From positions 1 to 41,705 of the forward strand of contig NZ_JAIQWX010000044.1 of assembly GCF_020164475.1 (NCBI RefSeq): a stretch of 41,705 nt of DNA. Direction: 5' to 3'. The DNA comes from Pseudomonas sp. REP124 (GTDB lineage: Bacteria > Pseudomonadota > Gammaproteobacteria > Pseudomonadales > Pseudomonadaceae). This document shows, in pieces, positions 16,221 through 24,592 of the stretch (position 1 is the stretch's first letter; every line of letters begins with the position of its first letter). The notes under the pieces are model-generated. The model made no database searches and was not told the origin of the DNA. It saw only the letters and a list, made by a program, of their open reading frames with translations. Both the position numbers and the translations under genes were made by a program.

Positions 16221-16511
16221 ATGAAAAAACCAACACCCAACCCACCCGAATCCAAATCAATTCCCGCCGCTGCCAACATCCGCTCCACCCCTCGCAAACC
16301 CTCCACCATGTTCATCGTCGATCCCGAACTCGATGCCGAAACCCTGCTCGCCCATGCCTGCGAATCGCTGGCCTCGGCCCATGTCATGACCATGGATCTG
16401 GCGGACCTTACCGAGGGTCCGGGGCTCAACACTTTGCTGGGAATTGCGCAGGTGATCATGCTGGGTGAATTGGCGGTGAACCGGGCGCTGGATCGACTGG
16501 ACCCACCATAA
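16221..16511 (+). CDS. DUF6124-like small protein
   Basis: This 96-residue protein starts MKKPTPNPPESK, a Pro-rich basic N-terminus, and continues into a helical core (MFIVDPELDAETLLAHACES, then VMTMDLADL, and IMLGELAVNRALDRLDPP). This matches the layout of small Pseudomonas proteins that I know as DUF6124. It has no signal peptide or catalytic motif and its function is unknown. The start is supported by AGGAGC 8 nt upstream; that site may be masked by pairing with GCTCC in the leader. It is flanked on both sides by nearly identical REPINs. Confidence 0.75.
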   Translation: MKKPTPNPPESKSIPAAANIRSTPRKPSTMFIVDPELDAETLLAHACESLASAHVMTMDLADLTEGPGLNTLLGIAQVIMLGELAVNRALDRLDPP

Positions 16512-16533
16512 ATTTTCGCCACACCGCAAATCC

Positions 16534-16625
16534 CTGTGGGAGCGGGCTTGCTCGCGAAGAAGGAGTGTCAGTGCCGATGATGTTGGCTGACACACCGCCT
16601 TCGCGAGCAAGCCTCGCTCCTACAG
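16534..16625. repeat. REPIN with chimeric right end
   Basis: The left REP is GGGCTTGCTCGCGAAG type. The right REP ends GCCTCGCTCCTACAG instead of the CCCGCTCCCAC complement, so the two heads come from different REP subtypes. The spacer is almost identical to that at 15692-15781. Confidence 0.85.
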
Positions 16626-16697
16626 GCCATGTACCGAGACCGGAACAGGGTTTGGTGCTTTACTCAATGCATTCCACCCCCCAGCGAGCCCGCCACC

Positions 16698-17627
16698 ATG
16701 AACCGCAACGACCTGCGCCGCGTGGACATGAATCTGTTGGTGATTTTCGAGACATTGATGTTCGAGAAGAACCTGACCCGGGCCGGGGAGAAGTTGTTTC
16801 TCGGCCAGCCCGCGGTCAGTGCGGCGCTGGCGCGGTTGCGGGATCTGTTCGATGACCCGCTGCTGGTACGTAACGGTCGCGTGCTGGAGCCGACGCAGCG
16901 GGCGCTGGCGATTCTCAAGGAACTGCAGCCGGCGATGGACACGATTTCCGGTGCGGTCAGCCGGGCCAAGGATTTCGACCCGTCCACCAGCCGCGATGTG
17001 TTTCGCATCGGGTTGTCCGACGATGCCGAATTCGGCCTGTTTCCGCCCCTGCTCAAACAATTGCGCGAAGAGGCGCAGAACGTGGTGATCGTGGTGCGGC
17101 GGGTGAACTTTCTGTCGATGTCGTCGATGCTCGGCACCGGGGAGATTTCCGTCGGTATCAGCTACACCACTGAACTGCCGGCCAATGCCAAGCGCAAGAA
17201 GCTGCGGGATTTGAGCGTGAAGATTCTGCGCGGGGATAAACGCCCAGGCACGCTGACTCTGGACGACTACTGCGATCGGCCCCACGCGCTGGTGTCGTTT
17301 TCCGGGGATTTGACCGGGGCCATCGACACCGACCTGGCCCGTATCGGCCGCTCGCGCCGGGTGGTGCTGGCAGTTCCGCAGTTCGCCGGCCTGCGCTCGC
17401 TGATCGCCGGCACCGACATGCTCGCCACCGTGCCGGACTACGCGGCCGAAGCGTTGATCGACGGCAGCCCTCTGCTGCGTGCCGACGATGCGCCATTCGA
17501 GATAAACCTGTCCGAACTGTCCATGGTCTGGAACGGCGTCAACGATAACGATCCGGCAGAACGTTGGTTGCGCTCGCGAATTGCGGAGCACATGTCGGCT
17601 CCACCGTCGGGGCGTTCAGCGAATTGA
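16698..17627 (+). CDS. LysR-family transcriptional regulator
   Basis: This 309-residue regulator starts at MNRNDLRRVDMNLLVIFETL; the open frame before it overlaps a REPIN and was not used. The HTH is in KNLTRAGEKLFLGQPAVSAA and LVRNGRVLEPT. The effector domain contains DVFRIGLSDDAEFGLFPPL and the C-terminal LSMVWNGVNDNDPAERWLRS, typical of the LysR branch with an N-terminal VDMNLL. Its last 89 bp overlap the convergent DinB-like gene. No divergent target gene is adjacent, so its regulon cannot be inferred from context. Confidence 0.92.
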   Translation: MNRNDLRRVDMNLLVIFETLMFEKNLTRAGEKLFLGQPAVSAALARLRDLFDDPLLVRNGRVLEPTQRALAILKELQPAMDTISGAVSRAKDFDPSTSRDVFRIGLSDDAEFGLFPPLLKQLREEAQNVVIVVRRVNFLSMSSMLGTGEISVGISYTTELPANAKRKKLRDLSVKILRGDKRPGTLTLDDYCDRPHALVSFSGDLTGAIDTDLARIGRSRRVVLAVPQFAGLRSLIAGTDMLATVPDYAAEALIDGSPLLRADDAPFEINLSELSMVWNGVNDNDPAERWLRSRIAEHMSAPPSGRSAN

Positions 17628-18132
17628 AATGCGGGTCGGTCTCGCGCATGTAGATCGGCAGGTCGGTCATCGGCGGCATGGCCGGGATCTCGAAGTAGAT
17701 CTGCACGATCCAGCCACGGTGATAGCTGGCGTGGTTGACCACGTGCAGGAACATCGCGCCGGCGCTCATGGTGCCGCTTTCCCCGGAAACAAAGGTGAAC
17801 CGCAGAGGCTTGTCCAGCGAGGCGTCGGTCTGTCGCTCCGCCCAGTCGACGTACCAGCGATCGACGGCCTTTTGCGCCTCACGCAGGTCCGAAAGCACGG
17901 GATGGATCAGGTCATGGGAGGTTTTGAAGTTGTGGCCCCGCCCTTCGAGATGGGCCTGCCAGATGCGGTCGACGACGTAGATGTGGTTCAGGGTGCCAAT
18001 GATGGTGCCGAAAACGCCGGCGCGTTGTTTCTCGACCTCCCCCGCGGGTAACTGCGCCAGGTTGTCGAACAGGCGCCGATTGGCCCATGTTCGGTAGTCG
18101 GCGAGCATGTGGGCAGTGCGTACGTTGATCAT
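17539..18132 (-). CDS. DinB-family protein (putative metal-dependent, four-helix)
   Basis: This 197-residue protein shows the DinB/YfiT metal triad: His50 in GTLNHIYVVDRIW, and His134 plus His138 in FLHVVNHASYHRGWIVQ. Family members bind Zn or Ni in a four-helix bundle and some are thiol-dependent transferases, so a thiol-linked detoxification role is possible but not shown. GGAGA precedes the ATG by 8 nt. The last 30 codons (from FNSLNAPTVEPTCAPQF onward) extend beyond the usual domain and overlap the 3' end of the convergent LysR gene by 89 bp. That tail may have arisen by stop-codon loss. Confidence 0.85.
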   Translation of the reverse strand: MINVRTAHMLADYRTWANRRLFDNLAQLPAGEVEKQRAGVFGTIIGTLNHIYVVDRIWQAHLEGRGHNFKTSHDLIHPVLSDLREAQKAVDRWYVDWAERQTDASLDKPLRFTFVSGESGTMSAGAMFLHVVNHASYHRGWIVQIYFEIPAMPPMTDLPIYMRETDPHFNSLNAPTVEPTCAPQFASATNVLPDRYR

Positions 18133-18231
18133 CAGATGTCTCCGATGGCGAAGAGCGCATTTCCCAAGGATAGCGCTAACAGAGACAGGCGGTGCGGGGG
18201 CTGATTACCGGTCATCAGTTCACCCCGCCTC

Positions 18232-18333
18232 CTGTAGGAGCGAGCATGCTCGCGATGGAAGTACGGACAACGCGGGGTGTCAGACAGCCAACGTCATCGT
18301 TGACGACCATCGCGAGCGTGCTCGCTCCTACAG
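18232..18333. repeat. REPIN whose edge supplies a stop codon
   Basis: The left core is GAGCATGCTCGCG and the right core CGCGAGCGTGCTCG, a one-base mismatch between halves. The right edge gives the TAG stop of the minus-strand flavoenzyme gene. Confidence 0.87.
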
Positions 18334-19443
18334 GGTCCGTGTTACTCGGTCGGCCAGAGCCAGGCAGCTGGTCAGCCCCGGCGATTCGATGCCGAACAGG
18401 TTGATCAGCCCCGGCACTCCGTGCTCCGCCGGTCCATCGATACGGAAATCGGCAGCCGGCTCGCCCGGGCCGCTGATTTTCGGGCGGATACCGCTGTAGG
18501 CCGGTTGCAGACTGTTATCCGGCAACCCCGGCCAGTAGCGCCGGATCGCCGCGTAAAAACCGTCGGCCCGTGCCGGGTCCACGCGGTAATCGATACCCGA
18601 GACCCACTCCACATCCGGCCCGAACCGCGCCTGCCCGCCAAGGTCGAGGGTCATGTGCACGCCGAGCCCGGCGCTTTCCGGTGCCGGATACACCAGATGG
18701 CGAAACGGCGCCCGGCCACTGAAGCTGAAATAGCTGCCCTTGCACAAATACGCGGTAGGCACATGCCGAGCGGGAAGGCCTTCAATGCGCCCGGCCACCT
18801 CAGGCGCCGACAACCCCGCACAATTGATCAGTTCGCGACAGGTCAGGGTCATCGGCTCGGCGCCGCCCATCTGCAGTTCAAACCCCTGCTCGATGCAGCG
18901 CCCCGACACCAGCGGCGTATGAAAAACCAGCGACGCGCCATGGGCCTCGGCATCGCCTTGCAGCGCCAGCATCAGCCCATGGGAATCGACGATGCCGGTG
19001 GACGGCGACCACAGCGCGGCGACACAAGACAGCTTTGGCTCAAGCGCCCTCGCCTGCTCGGCATCCAGCCATTGCAGATCCTCCACGCCGTTCTGCCGCC
19101 CCTGCTCCAACAGCTTTCCCAGGGACAGCTTTTGCGCTTCATCGGTGGCGACAATCAACTTGCCCAGGCGCTGATAACTCACGCCGCGCTCCTCGCAATA
19201 GGCGTAGAGGCGTTGCTTGCCCTCCACGCACAACTGTGCCTTGAGGCTGCCGCCGGGGTAGTAGATACCGGCGTGGATCACTTCGGAGTTGCGCGAACTG
19301 ACCCCGACACCGATGCCTTCCCCGGCCTCGACCACGATCACTTCGCGCCCGCTCATGGCCAGGGCTCTGGCCACCGCCAACCCGACCACCCCGGCACCCA
19401 CTACCACGGCGTCGATGTCGACGCTGACCGTCCCCGCTGCCAT
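18328..19443 (-). CDS. FAD-dependent oxidoreductase, L-2-hydroxyglutarate oxidase-like
   Basis: This 371-residue protein belongs to the DAO superfamily. The dinucleotide-binding motif is [17 protein letters not shown], followed by [20 protein letters not shown]. The segments [34 protein letters not shown] and [10 protein letters not shown] are typical of the L-2-hydroxyglutarate oxidase/dehydrogenase branch. It probably oxidises a 2-hydroxy acid with electrons passed to quinone or oxygen. The ATG overlaps the TGA of the upstream MFS gene as TGATG, so the two are translationally coupled and the carrier likely imports its substrate or precursor. The TAG stop lies within a REP element. Confidence 0.87.
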   Translation of the reverse strand: MAAGTVSVDIDAVVVGAGVVGLAVARALAMSGREVIVVEAGEGIGVGVSSRNSEVIHAGIYYPGGSLKAQLCVEGKQRLYAYCEERGVSYQRLGKLIVATDEAQKLSLGKLLEQGRQNGVEDLQWLDAEQARALEPKLSCVAALWSPSTGIVDSHGLMLALQGDAEAHGASLVFHTPLVSGRCIEQGFELQMGGAEPMTLTCRELINCAGLSAPEVAGRIEGLPARHVPTAYLCKGSYFSFSGRAPFRHLVYPAPESAGLGVHMTLDLGGQARFGPDVEWVSGIDYRVDPARADGFYAAIRRYWPGLPDNSLQPAYSGIRPKISGPGEPAADFRIDGPAEHGVPGLINLFGIESPGLTSCLALADRVTRTL

Positions 19444-20756
19444 CAAACCAGTCCCCGCTCCCGATAGTCGATCAGGCTTGAGAATATCGCCAACAGGAAG
19501 GCCATGACCACGAAGAAGATCAGCACCAGGAAATACGAACCGGTGAACTGCACGATCAGGCCGATCAGGATCGGCACGATGACGCCGGCCATGTTGCCGC
19601 AGAAGTTCATGGTGCCGGCCAGCACGCCGGTCTTCGAGGTGCCGCCGAGGATCGACGGAATGCACCAGTACATGCCGCACCAGCGAATGAAGAACATCGC
19701 CACGCACAGCAGACCGATGGCCTGGCTGGCCTGCGAGGTGTAGGCGGTGCCGAGCATGCAGAGTGCCGCCACCAGGGCGGAGCCGCTGAACATGCTGCGC
19801 ATCACCAGGTTCGGCGAGGCACCGGTGGATTTCCATTTGTCACCCAGGTAGCCGCCGACCAATTCACCGACGAAACCGCACATGAAGATCAGGAAGGTCG
19901 CGCCGCCCATGCCGGAAATGTTCAGGCCGTGGGTCTGGTGCAGGTAGCTCGGCATCCAGGTCAGCAGGCCGTAGAACACGCTGAGGATGCAGCAGTAGCC
20001 GGCGAACATCGCCAGTACCGAACGGTCCCGCAGCAGCTCCTTGAACGGGATGCTGGTGACCGCGCCGGCCTTGCTGACCGTGGCGTTGCCGGCGGTGATG
20101 TGCGCAAGCTCGGCGGCGTTGACGCCCGGGTGTTCGCTGGGATGGTTGCGGATGTATTTCCAGGCCAGCACCCCGGCGAGCATGGTGCCGACGCCGGCGA
20201 TTACGAAGGCGATGCGCCAGGAATCGAACCAGGCGATCAGCCCGGCAATGATGATCGCGCCGAAGGCACTGCCCAGCGGCGCACCGCCGTCGACCAGCAC
20301 CGCGCCGCGTCCGCGCTCGTTCGGCGTCAGCCAGGCGCCGTTGAGCTTGGCGCCGGCCGGCATGATCGGCGATTCGGCAACGCCCAGGCCCATGCGGGTG
20401 ATCAAAAGGGTGATCCAGTTGTGCGCACCGGCGGCCAGCGCCTGGAACGCGCCCCAGGCCACGGTCGCCACCACGATCACGCGGCGGGTGTGGAAACGGT
20501 CCAGCAGCATGCCGCCGGGGATTTGCATCAACGCGTAGGACCAGAAAAACGCGCTGAGCATCAGGCCTTCGAGGGCTGGGGGGATCTGGAACTCTGTGGA
20601 GATCATCGGCAACGCCACCGACAGCGAGGCGCGGTCGATGTAGTTGATGGCGGTCAGCATCAGCATGATGAGGAAGATCCGCCAGCGTACGGTGGTGGCT
20701 CGTTCGGTTGCGGACGCGGCTGGGATGGCCAGGCTTTCGGCACTCGGATTGTTCAT
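19443..20756 (-). CDS. MFS transporter, ACS (sugar-acid/organic-anion) family
   Basis: This 437-residue carrier has twelve predicted helices. The first helix carries [20 protein letters not shown], characteristic of the glucarate/galactonate-type ACS symporters, and helix two [20 protein letters not shown] cytoplasmic loop lies between helices six and seven ([18 protein letters not shown]). It is the first gene of a coupled pair with the flavoenzyme downstream. A candidate Hfq/Crc motif lies 13 nt upstream of its ATG. Substrate specificity is inferred to be an organic or sugar acid; no finer call is possible. Confidence 0.92.
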   Translation of the reverse strand: MNNPSAESLAIPAASATERATTVRWRIFLIMLMLTAINYIDRASLSVALPMISTEFQIPPALEGLMLSAFFWSYALMQIPGGMLLDRFHTRRVIVVATVAWGAFQALAAGAHNWITLLITRMGLGVAESPIMPAGAKLNGAWLTPNERGRGAVLVDGGAPLGSAFGAIIIAGLIAWFDSWRIAFVIAGVGTMLAGVLAWKYIRNHPSEHPGVNAAELAHITAGNATVSKAGAVTSIPFKELLRDRSVLAMFAGYCCILSVFYGLLTWMPSYLHQTHGLNISGMGGATFLIFMCGFVGELVGGYLGDKWKSTGASPNLVMRSMFSGSALVAALCMLGTAYTSQASQAIGLLCVAMFFIRWCGMYWCIPSILGGTSKTGVLAGTMNFCGNMAGVIVPILIGLIVQFTGSYFLVLIFFVVMAFLLAIFSSLIDYRERGLV

Positions 20757-20768
20757 GGAGGGGCGCTC

Positions 20769-20776
20769 TTATTGTT
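20769..20776 (-). promoter_or_regulatory. Candidate Hfq/Crc CA motif
   Basis: On the minus strand this reads AACAATAA, fitting AANAANAA, and ends 13 nt before the MFS start codon. It would bring the transporter-flavoenzyme unit under carbon catabolite repression. Confidence 0.5.
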
Positions 20777-20888
20777 GTGGAAACAAGCGGCCCCACTCTA
20801 ATCACGGCTCCGGGTGCTGAATAATGATGGGATCTGATTGGGGGATTACTGGCAGTCATCCCCCGGGATTTGTGTTGAATTCAAGGGC

Positions 20889-20972
20889 CTCTTCGCGGGC
20901 AAGCCTCGCTCCTACAGGGGGCGATGGCGTATTCCATTACCCACTGTAGGAGCGAGGCTTGCCCGCGAAGAG
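20889..20972. repeat. Outward-facing REP pair, GCCCGCGAAG subtype
   Basis: TTCGCGGGCAAGCCTCGC stands first and TGTAGGAGCGAGGCTTGC second, the reverse of the common order, with a 24-bp spacer. It lies between two minus-strand genes (SDR-like and MFS). Confidence 0.86.
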
Positions 20973-21004
20973 GCCGGTTGATTCAACAACAAACCAACAG
21001 GCAA

Positions 21005-21793
21005 TCAGAAAGTCCCGGGATAACTCCCGCCATCGAGCAACAGGTTCTGCCCGGTCAGGAACCCCGACTGCGCTCCACAGATGAACGCGCAATACGCACC
21101 AAACTCATCCGGCCGGCCAAAGCGCTGCGCCGGCACATGCTTGCGCCGCTGCTCGGCAATGCTCTCCACGCTCGCACCATTGGCCTCGGCCGCCGCGTTC
21201 AGGGTCTTGTGCAAGCGCTCGGTCTCGAATGGGCCCGGCAACAGGTTGTTCACCGTGACATTGTTCCCCGCCAACCGCGCCTGGCGCGCCAGCCCCGCGA
21301 TGAATCCGGTCAGCCCGCTGCGCGCGCCGTTGGACAGGCCCAGCACGTCGATCGGCGCCTTCACCGCGCCGGACGTGATGTTCACGATACGCCCGAACCC
21401 ACGCTCGGCCATGCCGTCGACACAGGCCTTGATCAGCTCGATCGGCGTGAGCATGTTGGCGTCCAGCGCCTTGAGCCAGTCTTCGCGCTGCCAGTCGCGG
21501 AAGTCCCCCGGCGGCGGCCCGCCGGCGTTGTTCACCAGAATGTCGACCTGCGGACAGGCCGCCAGCACCTGCGCCCGCACCGCCGCTTCGCTGATGTCCC
21601 CGGCCACGGTGCGCACCTCGATGGTGGGTGCCACCTGACGCAGTTCTGCGGCAGCCGCCTGCAGGGTCTCATCGCCCCGGGCGTTGATCACCAGGTTCAC
21701 GCCCTCCTTCGCCAGCGCCCGCGCACAGGCCAGGCCCAAGCCCTTGCTGGCGGCGCAGACAATCGCCCAGCGCCCCGAAATTCCCAAATCCAT
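21005..21793 (-). CDS. SDR-fold protein lacking the canonical catalytic Tyr and Lys
   Basis: This 262-residue protein aligns along its whole length with classical SDRs and ends in the usual SGFLTGQNLLLDGGSYPG. Yet the coenzyme motif is CAASKGLG rather than TGxxxGxG, and at the catalytic spacing Ser141 is followed by Ser154 and Arg158 (LSNGARSG) instead of Tyr and Lys. NNAG (88-91) is kept. A recognised subgroup of beta-ketoacyl-reductase-like SDRs deviates this way, so it is not simply a decayed gene. It may use another chemistry or bind ligand. The start at MDLGISGRW has GGGAG upstream. It is divergent from the iron alcohol dehydrogenase. Confidence 0.88.
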   Translation of the reverse strand: MDLGISGRWAIVCAASKGLGLACARALAKEGVNLVINARGDETLQAAAAELRQVAPTIEVRTVAGDISEAAVRAQVLAACPQVDILVNNAGGPPPGDFRDWQREDWLKALDANMLTPIELIKACVDGMAERGFGRIVNITSGAVKAPIDVLGLSNGARSGLTGFIAGLARQARLAGNNVTVNNLLPGPFETERLHKTLNAAAEANGASVESIAEQRRKHVPAQRFGRPDEFGAYCAFICGAQSGFLTGQNLLLDGGSYPGTF

Positions 21794-21927
21794 GACCCTG
21801 CTCCCGTCGAGTGAAAGCGCCCACGTTAACACCGCACACCCCCTTCACAGGGGATGACAAAGGGTGATCGCAGGATCAGACCTTTTCATTATCGGCGCTC
21901 CCGAGCGCTGATTACTGTTGCCCCACG

Positions 21928-21935
21928 AACAAGAA
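21928..21935 (+). promoter_or_regulatory. Candidate Hfq/Crc CA motif
   Basis: AACAAGAA fits AANAANAA and lies 20 nt before the ATG of the iron alcohol dehydrogenase, upstream of its CGGGAG ribosome-binding site. Confidence 0.4.
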
Positions 21936-21954
21936 CCACAAGCGGGAGACACCC

Positions 21955-23118
21955 ATGAACCCATTTCAGTTTTACTTCCCCACCACCCTCAAGAGCGGCA
22001 ACGGCCTGGTGCGTCAGGCCGGCGCGCTGCTCAAGCCCCATGTGCAGAAAAAGCTGCTGGTGGTCACCGACGAAGGCCTGATGGCGTCGGGGGTGATGGA
22101 AGCCTTTTTCGCCTCGCTGGCTGAAAGCGAGATTGCCTACGAAGTGTTCGCCGGAGTCGAGCCCAACCCCACCACCGACGTGCTGGAGCGCGCCGTGGCG
22201 TTCCTCAAAAGCCACGATTGCGATTCGGTGATCGGCGTCGGCGGTGGCAGCAGCATCGACACCGCCAAGGGTGTCGCGGCCATGGCCACCAACCCCGGCA
22301 ACATTCTCGACTACGAGGGCTACGACAAACTCAAGCAGCCGCCGCTGCCGATCTTCGCCATCCCGACCACGTCCGGCACCGGCAGCGAGTGCACCGCGTC
22401 CACGGTGTTCACCAACACCAAGACGCTGTTCAAGACGGTGATCATCAGCCCGGCGCTGTTTCCGAAGCTGGCGATTCTCGACGCCGAGCTGACCCTCAAG
22501 CTGCCGCCGTCGATCACCGCCGCCACCGGCATGGACGCCCTGACCCACGCCATCGAATCCTACGTGTCCAAACAGGCCAACCCGATCAGCCAGGCCCTGG
22601 CGCTGCATGCGATCAAGATGATCTGCACCCACCTGCCGAAAGCCTTTTTCACCGGTTCCGATCTACACGCCCGGGAGCAGATGCTGCTTGCCTCGTTCCT
22701 CGCCGGCGTCGCCTTCGCCCAATCGAAACTGGGCAACGTGCATGCGATCTCCCACACCTTCGGCGGCGTGTTCAACATTCCCCATGGCATCGCCAACGCC
22801 ACGCTGTTGCCCTACGTCATCGAATTCAACCTGCCCGCCTGCCCTGAACTGTTCCGCGAAATCGCCCTGGCCATGGGTGAGAACGTCGATGGCCTGAGCG
22901 TGGCTCAAGCCGGGCACAAAGTGGTGGAGCACGTGCAGGCGCTGAACAAGGCCATCGGCATCCCCGACAACATCAAGGACCTGGGCGTGGACCTGGAGTA
23001 CATGCCGCAGATGGTCAGCGACTCGATGCGCAGCGGCAACGTGCTGGTCAACCCGCGCCTGACCACTGCCGCCGACGTCGAGCGAATCATCCGCAACGCC
23101 TACCACGGCACTCACTGA
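21955..23118 (+). CDS. Iron-containing (group III) alcohol dehydrogenase
   Basis: This 387-residue enzyme has the NAD-binding GVGGGSSIDTAKG (94-106) and the metal ligands Asp194 and His198 (TGMDALTHAIESY), His263 (NVHAISH) and His277 (NIPHGIANA). All four are intact, so it should be an active NAD-dependent alcohol dehydrogenase. CGGGAG precedes the ATG. It is followed 22 bp later by a NIPSNAP gene and then a cyclase-family gene in the same direction; the divergent gene is an SDR-like protein. The set suggests oxidation of an alcohol intermediate during breakdown of an unidentified compound. Confidence 0.93.
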   Translation: MNPFQFYFPTTLKSGNGLVRQAGALLKPHVQKKLLVVTDEGLMASGVMEAFFASLAESEIAYEVFAGVEPNPTTDVLERAVAFLKSHDCDSVIGVGGGSSIDTAKGVAAMATNPGNILDYEGYDKLKQPPLPIFAIPTTSGTGSECTASTVFTNTKTLFKTVIISPALFPKLAILDAELTLKLPPSITAATGMDALTHAIESYVSKQANPISQALALHAIKMICTHLPKAFFTGSDLHAREQMLLASFLAGVAFAQSKLGNVHAISHTFGGVFNIPHGIANATLLPYVIEFNLPACPELFREIALAMGENVDGLSVAQAGHKVVEHVQALNKAIGIPDNIKDLGVDLEYMPQMVSDSMRSGNVLVNPRLTTAADVERIIRNAYHGTH

Positions 23119-23140
23119 TCACTGCAAGAGAGACAACCCC

Positions 23141-23455
23141 ATGTTTTATGAAATGCGCACCTACACCATTCAGATCGGCAAGATGCAGACCTACCTCAAG
23201 CACTTCGAGGAAAACGGCCTGCTCGTGATCTCCCGCTACACCACGCTGGTGGGCTGGTGGTACACCGAAATCGGCGAGCTGAACCAAGTGATCCACATCT
23301 GGGCCTACGAGAGCCTGGACGATCGCATCAAGAAACGCGCCGCCCTCTACCAGGACCCGGACTGGCTCGAAGGCTTCGTCCCGGTCGCCTTCCCGATGCT
23401 GGAAAAAATGGAATCGAAACTGCTGATGCCGGCGCAGTTTTCCCCGATCAAATAA
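23141..23455 (+). CDS. NIPSNAP-family protein
   Basis: This 104-residue protein is a dimeric alpha-beta barrel of the NIPSNAP family. It begins MFYEMRTYTIQIGKMQTYLK and contains VGWWYTEIGELNQVIHIWAY, ESLDDRIKKRAALYQDPDW and the C-terminal helix; these are hallmarks of the family. Bacterial members sit in catabolic operons, but their chemistry is unclear. The ribosome-binding site is AGAGAG. It starts 22 bp after the alcohol dehydrogenase gene and is separated from the cyclase gene by a REPIN. Confidence 0.92.
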   Translation: MFYEMRTYTIQIGKMQTYLKHFEENGLLVISRYTTLVGWWYTEIGELNQVIHIWAYESLDDRIKKRAALYQDPDWLEGFVPVAFPMLEKMESKLLMPAQFSPIK

Positions 23456-23474
23456 CCCCCACACACCGCATTTC

Positions 23475-23566
23475 CCTGTGGGAGCGGGCTTGCTCGCGAA
23501 GAGGCCGTGTCAGTCAACGTTGATGTGGCTGACACACCGCTTTCGCGAGCAAGCCCGCTCCCACAG
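23475..23566. repeat. REPIN
   Basis: The left core is GGGCTTGCTCGCGAAG and the right core is its complement ending CCCGCTCCCACAG, with a spacer containing GTGTCAG and CTGACAC. It separates NIPSNAP and cyclase genes of one apparent operon. Confidence 0.88.
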
Positions 23567-23611
23567 GGGAATGTGCGTGCATCGGAATCCGTGTAAACCA
23601 AGGAAAACCCC

Positions 23612-24592
23612 ATGTGCGAACACAACAACAATACCGCCGCCCACCCTTCTCCCGATGCCAAGGCCCTGCTCGAAGGCCTGCCCACCAACTGGGGAAAATG
23701 GGGGCCTGACGATGAAGTCGGTGCCCTTAACTACCTGCAAAACGCCGAAGTGCTGCGCGGCATCAGCGCCGTGCGTCAGGGCAAGACGTTCACCCTGCAA
23801 GTGCAGATCGGCCATCCCAAGGGCGAGCCGCTGTGGCCAGGCCGTCGTCCGTCGATGCGGGTCAACGTGCTGGACAAGGGCCACTTCCTGGCCGGCAAGA
23901 CCCACTTCGACGGCCACGTCGAATACGCTGACGACGTGATCTTCATGCACCTGCAAGGCTCGACCCAGTACGACGCCCTGGGCCACGTCTGGCACGACAA
24001 CAAACTGTGGAACGGCTACGACGCCATGAGCACCATCGGCGGCATGGACAAGGCCAGTATCCTGCCGATTGCCGAGCGCGGGATCGTCGGGCGCGCGGTG
24101 CTGATCGACATGGCCCGTCATCGCGACAAGGCGGTGCTGGACAAGGGCGAGACCTTCAATCACCACGACCTGCTGGCCGCCGCGAAAGCCCAGGGCATCG
24201 AGATCCAAAAGCGTGACATTTTGATCATCCGCACCGGCTGGATCGGCTCGTTCTACGAGCGCGAACCCGATGAGTTCTACAAGGATTTCGCCGAGCCGGG
24301 CCTGACCTTCAGCCGCGAACTGGTGGAGTGGTTTCACCAGATGGAAATCCCCAACCTGGTCACCGACACCATGGCCAACGAAGTCGCGGTCGATCCGCAG
24401 TCGGGCGTGCTGATTCCGCTGCACAACGCACTGATGCGCAACCTCGGCGTGACCTTCACCGAAGTGGCGTTGCTCGATGAACTGGCCGCAGACTGCGCCG
24501 AAGACGGCCAGTGGCAGTTCCTCTACACCGCCGCGCCCTTGAAGATCGTCGGCGGCACCGGCGCGCCGGTGAACCCCATCGTGATCAAGTAG
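23612..24592 (+). CDS. Cyclase-family hydrolase (kynurenine formamidase-like fold)
   Basis: This 326-residue protein belongs to the metal-dependent cyclase family. The N-terminal NWGKWGPDDEVGALNYL is typical. The metal-site motif reads HLQGSTQYDALGHVW (His113, Gln119, Asp121, His125): Gln replaces the His of the classical H-x-G-T-H-x-D motif, as I recall in a broad branch of the family. GIVGRAVLIDMARH and DILIIRTGWIG are also family-like. It is probably a hydrolase of an amide, lactone or ester. The ATG is preceded by AAGGAAAACCCC. A CA-rich stretch (AACAACAA) lies in codons 5-7. It overlaps the convergent LysR gene by 8 bp. Confidence 0.87.
   Translation: MCEHNNNTAAHPSPDAKALLEGLPTNWGKWGPDDEVGALNYLQNAEVLRGISAVRQGKTFTLQVQIGHPKGEPLWPGRRPSMRVNVLDKGHFLAGKTHFDGHVEYADDVIFMHLQGSTQYDALGHVWHDNKLWNGYDAMSTIGGMDKASILPIAERGIVGRAVLIDMARHRDKAVLDKGETFNHHDLLAAAKAQGIEIQKRDILIIRTGWIGSFYEREPDEFYKDFAEPGLTFSRELVEWFHQMEIPNLVTDTMANEVAVDPQSGVLIPLHNALMRNLGVTFTEVALLDELAADCAEDGQWQFLYTAAPLKIVGGTGAPVNPIVIK
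23624..23631 (+). promoter_or_regulatory. Candidate Hfq/Crc CA motif inside the first codons
   Basis: AACAACAA covers codons 5-7 of the cyclase gene. Hfq/Crc sites just after a start codon are known in Pseudomonas, so translational repression is plausible; the Asn-rich coding sequence is an alternative explanation. Confidence 0.4.

Noticed and set aside
21005..21793. Treating the atypical SDR as a pseudogene
   Set aside because: The frame is intact, the start has a good ribosome-binding site and the fold motifs outside the catalytic pair are kept, so it looks functional but non-canonical.
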